Of a DNA stretch of 6,697 bases, positions 1 to 5,300 are shown in pieces (the first letter of the stretch is position 1; each line of letters opens with the position of its first letter). Source of the stretch: Oscillospiraceae bacterium (GTDB lineage: Bacteria > Bacillota > Clostridia > Oscillospirales > Ruminococcaceae); NCBI GenBank assembly GCA_017528675.1, contig JAFXOO010000425.1, positions 1 through 6,697 of the forward strand. The letters are read 5' to 3'. Below the pieces are notes generated by a model. It was not told the DNA's origin. It did no database searches and saw only the letters and a list, made by a program, of their open reading frames with translations. The translations under genes were made by a program, and so were the position numbers.

Positions 1-98
1 GACGAGCAAGACGGCAGGCACAGCTTGATATGCTATTGCCCGATGTTTCGCCCTTCACGTTCAAAGTCTCTAACGTTTCGCCGACCTTCGGAGTAAAT

Positions 99-102
99 GT
101 AA
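99..102. repeat. Target site duplication GTAA, left side
   Basis: GTAA directly precedes the left inverted repeat of the miniature element and matches the GTAA directly after its right end. Collapsing the two copies restores the minus-strand reading frame, which supports a true 4-bp duplication rather than chance. Confidence 0.75.
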
Positions 103-274
103 GGCAACACCGCACAGAGCTGGTGGTGCAGATGCGCAGTCAGATCTTTCGTCAGATTGTATAGAAATGACGCCGCTGGGCTGGCGCCCAGCAAGGAATT
201 TCTGTGCAGGATGACGGAAAAGATGCAAGCAGATGTGCCGCCAAGCCGACAGGCGGGCTTTGTGCGGTGTTGCC
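103..274 (+). mobile_element. Miniature inverted-repeat element (MITE-like), complete copy
   Basis: The element is 172 bp. Its ends are an 18-bp inverted repeat with one mismatch: GGCAACACCGCACAGAGC at 103-120 and GCTTTGTGCGGTGTTGCC at 257-274. It is flanked by GTAA on both sides. A near-identical copy in the same orientation begins at 6559. Inside is a perfect 7-bp stem with a 4-nt loop (GCTGGGC at 175-181, GCCCAGC at 186-192), flanked by a second stem (AGAAAT 163-168, ATTTCT 198-203). The arms between the ends and the centre are also roughly complementary, so the whole element can fold into one long hairpin. No transposase is encoded, so mobilisation would need an enzyme supplied in trans. 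The parent insertion sequence is not identifiable from this window. Confidence 0.85.
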
Positions 275-278
275 GTAA
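275..278. repeat. Target site duplication GTAA, right side
   Basis: GTAA directly follows the right inverted repeat ending at 274 and is identical to 99-102. Confidence 0.75.
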
Positions 279-434
279 TGGTGGCAGTCTGCCCATTGCC
301 GACATAATTTCCAGTCTTGTCAATAGTTAACTGCGGATAGTTGTTATTAACGAAATGATAGTCCGTCACACGGTAGCTCGTCGTTTGCAGTATATAGTCC
401 CTGCCCCCGGCAGTAAAGGTGCTGGTTTTAAGGA

Positions 435-465
435 AGTGCTGATTGATTCATCAATCAGCACTTTT
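435..465. terminator. Perfect 12-bp hairpin, terminator-like
   Basis: AGTGCTGATTGA (435-446) and TCAATCAGCACT (451-462) form a perfect 12-bp stem with a 4-nt loop (TTCA). On the plus strand it is followed by TTTTCC, on the minus strand by TTCCTT. It could therefore stop transcription in either direction, with the plus strand giving the better U-tract. It lies 4 nt after the stop of the small minus-strand ORF 467-553 and at the broken 5' edge of the pseudogene. A degenerate relative of the hairpin occurs at 645-679. Confidence 0.6.
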
Positions 466-466
466 C

Positions 467-553
467 CTATCCTCGAAGCACTGGATTACGATCTTTCATC
501 GGCTTCTTAGTTCCTAAAAAATTTACAATCGATTTTGTAAAATGAGTTACCAT
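467..553 (-). CDS. Possible small ORF (28 aa), unknown
   Basis: This 28-codon frame runs from ATG at 551-553 to TAG at 467-469. It begins MVTHFTKSIVNF and ends KKPMKDRNPVLRG. A GGAG motif (561-564) sits 7 nt before the ATG, which is good Shine-Dalgarno spacing, and the stop is followed within 4 nt by the strong hairpin 435-462. The product is basic with a short hydrophobic N-terminal part; I recognise no family. The same frame is open upstream to a TAA near 594, so this may instead be the 3' remnant of a longer lost gene. No convincing minus-strand promoter is visible, and the plus-strand promoter of the LRR gene starts only about 60 bp away. Treat as a candidate only. Confidence 0.25.
   Translation of the reverse strand: MVTHFTKSIVNFLGTKKPMKDRNPVLRG
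523..540. promoter_or_regulatory. 18-bp dyad TTACAA-N6-TTGTAA
   Basis: TTACAA (523-528) and TTGTAA (535-540) form an inverted repeat with a 6-bp AT-rich spacer, about 70 bp upstream of the -35 box of the LRR gene. A second, perfect 10-bp palindrome, CATAATTATG, lies at 551-560. Either could be a regulator binding site, but both are short, lie in AT-rich DNA and overlap the candidate small ORF and its ribosome binding region. Confidence 0.25.
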
Positions 554-609
554 AATTATGCTCCGGCACTGCAAGCAGGCCTGAAAACAGCGGATTTATC
601 GTATCAGGG

Positions 610-638
610 TTGAAATCCGGGCAAAAACATGATATAAT
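610..638 (+). promoter_or_regulatory. Sigma-A-type promoter of the LRR-dockerin gene
   Basis: TTGAAA at 610-615 and a consensus TATAAT at 633-638 are separated by exactly 17 bp. This is a near-perfect housekeeping promoter. Transcription would start near 645, giving a leader of about 125 nt before the TTG start at 770. Confidence 0.8.
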
Positions 639-713
639 ATAGGGAGGAAAGTGCTGATTGACAAATCCATCAGCAATGGACAGAAGGTCTCAAAGCAGCC
701 CCTTTTCCACCAG

Positions 714-737
714 CACCGGCAATTTCACCGGTGTTTT
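714..737 (+). terminator. Terminator-like hairpin in the leader (possible attenuator)
   Basis: A 6-bp GC-rich stem (CACCGG/CCGGTG, extendable by an A-U and a G-U pair) with an 8-nt loop is followed by four T residues and CC. The stem is strong but the U-tract is short, so termination would probably be partial. Confidence 0.4.
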
Positions 738-756
738 CCTAACCAGTCCATGATAC

Positions 757-761
757 GGGAG
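757..761 (+). promoter_or_regulatory. Ribosome binding site supporting the TTG start at 770
   Basis: GGGAG lies 8 nt before the TTG at 770-772. It decides the start, because the upstream ATG at 750 is in another frame and stops after seven codons, and the first in-frame ATG would remove the basic n-region of the signal peptide. Confidence 0.65.
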
Positions 762-769
762 TTGATCTT

Positions 770-2101
770 TTGAAACGAAATCTATTTCTTGCTGCTGCAA
801 TGACCTGCAGCCTGCTGATCGGCCAGGCCGCTGGTACGATGACAGCGATACCGCTTATGAGCGTAACCGCAGAAGCCATAGCCGCTGCACCGGACAGCGT
901 TAATCCGTGGGTTCTGGACGAGAATGGGGTACTGACCATTTCCGGCAACGGCACCCTGACCGACAATTCCTGGATTTCGGAGCTTTCCGTCTCCGCTATC
1001 AGGAAGATCGTTGTTGCAGAGGGTATCACAGGCATCGGAGAGAACTACTTTCAAGGTGTGCATTTCAACGATCTGGAGTCTCTGGTGCTGCCGGAATCCC
1101 TGAGTGTCATCGGGAAGTATGCATTCAACAACTGCTTTGGCCTGACGGAACTGGTCATTCCGGAAAACACCGTACTGGTACAGAATTATGCACTGGAATA
1201 CTGTGCGGATCTGAAGCATATCACCTTCCTGAATCCGAAATGTGTCATTGAATCAGACATACCCGGGCTGATCTGCGGCTACGAGGGGTCTACCGCACAG
1301 GCATATGCACAGGAGCATTATGCATCTTTCCTGGATATCGAAACCGGGATACGGACAGACTATGTCTATGAGACAGAACCGCCAGTGCTCAAGGGCACAT
1401 GCGGTGAGAATCTCATATGGGAATACCACGAGAACGGTTTGCTGACAATTTCAGGGACTGGCGATATGGAGGATTTTGACTGGGACGGCGCTCCTTGGAA
1501 GCATCTGTCAGGAGATATCAGACAAGTCGATCTGAATCCGGGTGTTACAAGCATAGGGAGCAACGCATTTTCCGGCTTTTACAAGATGACAGACATTTAC
1601 ATTCCTGAGGGTGTGGAAACAATCGGTGAAAGCGTATTCCATGCCTGCGGTATCACAACGCTGACGCTTCCGGAAACTGTAGAGAAGATCGGCAAAAATA
1701 CCTTTGACAATGCGCAGGATCTTGCATATGTGAAGCTTTTGAATCCTGCGTGCCAGATAGAGGCGGAACAGGGGTATCCCTATGTGCGGTTGATCTACGG
1801 ATTTGACCATTCTACCGCACAGACACTTGCAGAAGAATGGGAGTGTACGTTCATCAGCCTGGGACGCCATGACTATGAGGGAAACGTGATCCCGACGGGC
1901 GATCTCAATGCAGACGGTGAATTCGGTATTTCTGATGTGATACTGTTCCAGAAATGGCTTCTTGCGGTGCCGGATACACATCTGCCATACTGGAGGGCAG
2001 TCGATTTCGTTCAGGATCGCAAGCTCGATGTATTTGACCTTGGTACGATGAAGATGCTTCTCCTGCAAGGGTATGACCCCTGGGCGGGCATACCTGACTG
2101 A
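770..2101 (+). CDS. Secreted BspA-type leucine-rich-repeat protein with C-terminal type I dockerin
   Basis: The protein has 443 residues and an unusual TTG start. Residues 1-36 are a signal peptide: basic MKRN, a hydrophobic stretch, and likely cleavage after AEA. Two related halves follow. Residues 45-190 and 211-365 each open with a strand pair of the type W-(x)n-ENG-LTISG-G, continue with BspA-like repeats (for example LESLVLPESLSVIGKYAF and IPEGVETIGESVF), and close with a GY/GF-STAQ-A-E segment. Residues 377-443 are a dockerin. Its first calcium loop is perfect (D378, N380, D382, G383, D389). Its second is degenerate (D412-D423, with V in place of N and R in place of G). Dockerins bind cohesins on scaffold proteins, so the product is expected to be exported and mounted on a cellulosome-like complex. 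The LRR part probably binds a protein or surface; no catalytic module is visible. The gene has its own promoter and terminator and is convergent with the next gene. Confidence 0.92.
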   Translation: MKRNLFLAAAMTCSLLIGQAAGTMTAIPLMSVTAEAIAAAPDSVNPWVLDENGVLTISGNGTLTDNSWISELSVSAIRKIVVAEGITGIGENYFQGVHFNDLESLVLPESLSVIGKYAFNNCFGLTELVIPENTVLVQNYALEYCADLKHITFLNPKCVIESDIPGLICGYEGSTAQAYAQEHYASFLDIETGIRTDYVYETEPPVLKGTCGENLIWEYHENGLLTISGTGDMEDFDWDGAPWKHLSGDIRQVDLNPGVTSIGSNAFSGFYKMTDIYIPEGVETIGESVFHACGITTLTLPETVEKIGKNTFDNAQDLAYVKLLNPACQIEAEQGYPYVRLIYGFDHSTAQTLAEEWECTFISLGRHDYEGNVIPTGDLNADGEFGISDVILFQKWLLAVPDTHLPYWRAVDFVQDRKLDVFDLGTMKMLLLQGYDPWAGIPD

Positions 2102-2148
2102 TTTCCTGCGCCAACAAGGCTTATGAAAGGAATATGCACCGTCAGAAG

Positions 2149-2163
2149 CCGCATGCCTTGCGG
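2149..2163 (+). other. Small hairpin downstream of the LRR gene
   Basis: CCGCA and TGCGG form a perfect 5-bp stem with a 5-nt loop, about 50 nt after the stop codon and followed by ACTTTC. It is too weak to be a terminator on its own; the real one is at 2236-2264. The rest of 2102-2235 shows no supported feature. Confidence 0.25.
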
Positions 2164-2235
2164 ACTTTCACCGAAAACCGATCGGGGTGCTCACCGGTGC
2201 GCCAGCACCAGAAAACGGACGTTATGGACAAGCAG

Positions 2236-2264
2236 AAGTGCCGGGTCATCCCCGGCACTTTTTT
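2236..2264 (+). terminator. Rho-independent terminator of the LRR gene, probably bidirectional
   Basis: A perfect 10-bp GC-rich stem (AAGTGCCGGG at 2236-2245, CCCGGCACTT at 2251-2260) with a 5-nt loop ends in six consecutive T residues (2259-2264). On the plus strand this is a textbook terminator. On the minus strand the hairpin lies about 40 nt after the stop of the large convergent gene and is followed by TTCTGCTT, so it may also serve that gene, less efficiently. Confidence 0.9.
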
Positions 2265-2274
2265 GCGATTGTGC

Positions 2275-2292
2275 AAGCTGGCGGTGCAGCTT
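2275..2292 (-). other. Hairpin 3' of the large minus-strand gene
   Basis: AAGCTG (2275-2280) and CAGCTT (2287-2292) form a perfect 6-bp stem with a 6-nt loop, about 10 nt after the minus-strand stop codon. It has no U-tract. It may help stabilise the 3' end of the mRNA, or may be incidental. Confidence 0.25.
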
Positions 2293-2302
2293 CGCATACA
2301 CA

Positions 2303-5300
2303 TTACTCATACTGAGCGATCGCTGTCAGATCGGATACGGGATAATCCCTGCCGACCCATTGACCTTGCGAAGTGATCGCTTCATAGGTGGATTTCGCAG
2401 CCAGATAGCCGCTCCTGGTACCTTCCACGTTGTTGTGGATATACGCTCTCTCGTAGGAATCATATGAATACTCATTCACATTACTGAATGCAATGCCCTT
2501 CATCGTAAAGAGCGTGAAGGCTTCATATCCGCTGTCGCTCATCGTCGCAATGCCGACCATTCCTTTCTCTGCCGAGGCACAGATTTTTCCCTGATAGCCG
2601 AATACCGTGCTGGTATCACCAGGGAAGCGGTAATACATCTGGCAGTCCTCCGTGAGATCATAGATCTCATGCTGATTCATCTTGCCATAGGAATACGCTT
2701 CTACGCCGGAATCGGTATTCTTTGAGACAAACAGCTCCGGGATTCCGTCACTGTCCAGGTCATACAGCGAATAACGGGTATTACTGCCGAGTGCCTTGGC
2801 ACGCCGCTGCAGGATGCCCCGATAGGCTTCACGCCACGGCTCATTCTTAACAGGCTCTGTCGCCGGCTCGTTCCCTGGTTCCGTTGCAGGCTGCGGCGGT
2901 GCCGCAAGATATTCCGGCAGGCTCATAGTTCCGCCGGCGCCGATATAGGCAGCATAGACCAGAACAAGCGCCGCATCCGAAGCATTGATGACCGTATCTG
3001 CATTGATATTCGCAGCGGTGGCCTGCGCATCCGTCAGGCCGCTTCCCTTCCCTGCGCCGATGGAAGCCGCTGCAATGAGGATCTTCGCCGCATCGCTCGC
3101 ATTGACGATGCCGTCGTTGTTGACATCGCCCAGCGCCAGCGGGACAACATAGTCCGTGATCGGCCAGGTCTCCGACAGCATATAGGCTCTGCCATATCCA
3201 TCCAGCTCATGGCCTTCAAAGCGTTCCCGTGCCGCCAGATATTCTGTCAGGGTCACCTGCTTGTCATTGACATAGTACTCACCGGCATCTGCATTGCCGA
3301 GGACACTGATTGTCTGTTCGAGCTTCCCGGCTGTCTTATCATACTGATACCGTGTCTGCCCGGAATAGCCGTGCAGGATCCAGGGCGAAACGACCTCACC
3401 TGTCTGCGGATCATGGTATGCCTGTCCCAGCATGCCGTAATTTCCAAGATCCACCAGCTTATCGTTTACTACAGTGTAGATCTGCGAGCCCTGTGCCGTT
3501 GCATCCCCCTCCGAAACAAACAGCTCCGGAATGCCGCTGCCCAGAACATCCGCCAGATCATACCTGCAGGTCGAACCCGAAAACGTTTTCAGCTTCTGGA
3601 TGTACATCGTTTTCCAGACCGGCTCTGTCGGCGGTTCTGTCGGCGGCTCGGTTGTAGGTTCTGTCGGCGGCTCGGTTGTTGGCTCAGTCGTCGGCTCGGT
3701 TGTTGGCTCTGTCGTCGGCTCGGTTGTTGGTTCGGTCGGTGCCAGCACTGTCACCGTGAGCTGTGCCGTATGATACAGATCATCGTACACAGTAATGATC
3801 GACATGCCGGCAGAAAGACCCGTCACGACGCCTTCCGGCGAAACGATCGCAATTTTGGGGTTGCTGGAAGCATAGTGCAGCCCGGTCTTGTTCGCCGTGA
3901 TCCGGTGCTGTTCACCGCTTTGCAGCGTGACCGATGTTTCAGAAAGGATCAGCGGCAACTCGGTGACCGGCTCGGTCGGATCAGTCTGCGGTTCAGTCGG
4001 ATCAGTCTGCTGCTCGGTCTGCGGTTCAGTCGGATCGGTCTGCGGTGCGGTGATCGGTTCTGTGACCAGTTCCGTCTGCTGCATCGTGAAAGTCTCCGTG
4101 GGAGCGATCACTGTCACATAAAGCTGTGCCGTGTGATAATTCTGATCGGTCACTGTGATCGTCGCTCTGCCGCCTTTTCCTGCCGTGACAACACCGTCTG
4201 AAGTAACATCCGCCACACTGTGATCACTGGAGGAAAAGTTCAGCAGATAGGAGGGCTGGTTGGAATTGATCTGGTATCGTTCACCGGATTCGAGCGTGAT
4301 CGCCGATTCATAAAGCTCCAGATCAGGTACAAAATCGGTTGTGGGCTGTTCGGTTTCGACCTCGATCCATCCGTCATAGAACGCAAGATCAAATGTCAGG
4401 GAATCAAGCGAGTTCTTAGCAAACGCAGCATAGCCATTTCCATTATCCTTGCGTAGAGAAATGTCAAACTGCTCCCCTGGCATTGCATCTGCCGGAAGCT
4501 GCACCATCAACAGCATCAGATTCATGGCATCCCGCATCTCTGGGTAAAATCCATCTGCGACCCACATAAAATTCTCTGAACCTGATTCACATGTGACCTT
4601 GCGATCCAGTACATGACCGCCACGGCTGACAGCATCCTTGGGCGAAGTGATGACCTCATAGCTGCAGCGGCTGTCAATGTTGATGCCGAACTCAAAAGCC
4701 GTCACACCACGCAGCGTCTCATCCGACCGGATATAGATCGGGATCGGCTTTCTTGCTTCGTCCAGTGTGACCGTTTTCTGATCGGCACGCACGATGAAGG
4801 TGTCTTCGCCGACGGCAGCCGGCTTCGTTTCATGCTCTGTCGGCGGTTCAGTCGGATCTGTCCAGATCTCCGTCGGCGGTTCGGTCAGGGGGTAGGTCGG
4901 CGGTTCGGTCGGGTCTGTCCAAAGTTCCGTCCGCATCTCGGTCGGCGGATATGTCCACTGCTCCGTCGGAGGTTCCGTGGGGTCTGTCCAGCGCTCGGTC
5001 GGAGGTTCTGTCAATGGGTAGGTCGGCGGATAGGTCGGCGGGTAGGTCTCAGGCCAGGTTTCCTCAAACTCAATCTCGATCCCCCCATCTTCAAGCATAA
5101 AATCATACTCGAGCTGATCATACTGGTTTCTGGCAAACGCAGTTTCTTTTCCTGCAGAATTGAGCATGCTCATGCGGATATCATAACGCTCACCTAAAGA
5201 CGGTTCGCGAAATCTCACCATCAGAAGCACCAGTCGCTGTGCGCTGGTAACAGGACGATCGCTTGCATATGTGATCCAGCACAGATTTCCTTCTTTTGCT

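Larger units (their letters stand above)
1..447 (-). pseudogene. Interrupted coding fragment, function unknown, split by a miniature element
   Basis: On the minus strand a frame is open from 447 down to the element at 274 (it contains FTAGGRDYILQTTSYRVTDY and GNGQTATIT). After the element a different frame is open from 102 to the window edge (FTPKVGETLETLNVKGE). If the 172-bp element and one copy of the flanking GTAA are removed, the two pieces join in one frame reading GQTATITFTPKVGETLE with no stop. This shows directly that the element landed inside a once continuous coding sequence. The inserted 176 bp is not a multiple of three, so the present gene is frameshifted. The upstream end is also broken or unclear: a TGA lies at 448-450 inside a hairpin, and no ATG with a ribosome binding site is visible. 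The left end runs out of the window. Composition (Thr, Gly, Val, Tyr rich, beta-like) fits an extracellular protein, but I do not recognise the family. Confidence 0.7.
645..769 (+). promoter_or_regulatory. Structured 5' leader of the LRR-dockerin gene
   Basis: The predicted leader contains two hairpins. The first pairs GCTGATTGA (653-661) with TCCATCAGC (666-674), with one mismatch and a CAAA loop, directly after the predicted transcription start. The second pairs CACCGG (714-719) with CCGGTG (728-733) and is followed by TTTTCC, which looks like an intrinsic terminator ending about 30 nt before the start codon. A terminator inside a leader suggests attenuation or a short leader RNA of roughly 90 nt. 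I cannot match the leader to a known riboswitch or T-box, and no clear antiterminator is visible by eye. Confidence 0.4.

Noticed and set aside
33..323. Minus-strand ORF of 96 aa with the HRNSLLGASPAASF segment, and the similar 6459-6665 ORF
   Set aside because: The shared part is a translation of the miniature element. The ends come from unrelated flanking DNA, and there is no ribosome binding site. It is a recurring artefact of the repeat, not a protein family.
645..769. Leader of the LRR gene considered as a known riboswitch or T-box
   Set aside because: I see no T-box sequence or recognisable riboswitch core; only hairpins with a short U-tract.
750..773. Seven-codon ORF (MIRELIF) overlapping the TTG start of the LRR gene
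   Set aside because: It has no ribosome binding site of its own, and its ATG lies just before the GGGAG that serves the TTG start. Overlap by chance is the simplest explanation.
907..1251. Alternative plus-strand ORF of 114 aa inside the LRR gene
   Set aside because: It is a shifted frame of a gene with a clear signal peptide, repeats and dockerin in the main frame.
2123..2467. Plus-strand ORFs downstream of the LRR gene
   Set aside because: They run through the intrinsic terminator at 2236-2264 and into the antisense of the large gene, and the translation has no recognisable composition.
3621..3740. Regular short repeats considered as a CRISPR array
   Set aside because: The units are 12 bp with no unique spacers, are in frame and encode TEPT/TEPP. 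They are protein linker repeats.
3209..4201. Long plus-strand ORF of 330 aa, and others antisense to the large gene
   Set aside because: They are complements of the large minus-strand gene. Their Cys/Arg-rich or Gly-Ser-Val-rich repeats simply mirror the Thr-Glu-Pro linkers, and no ribosome binding sites are seen.
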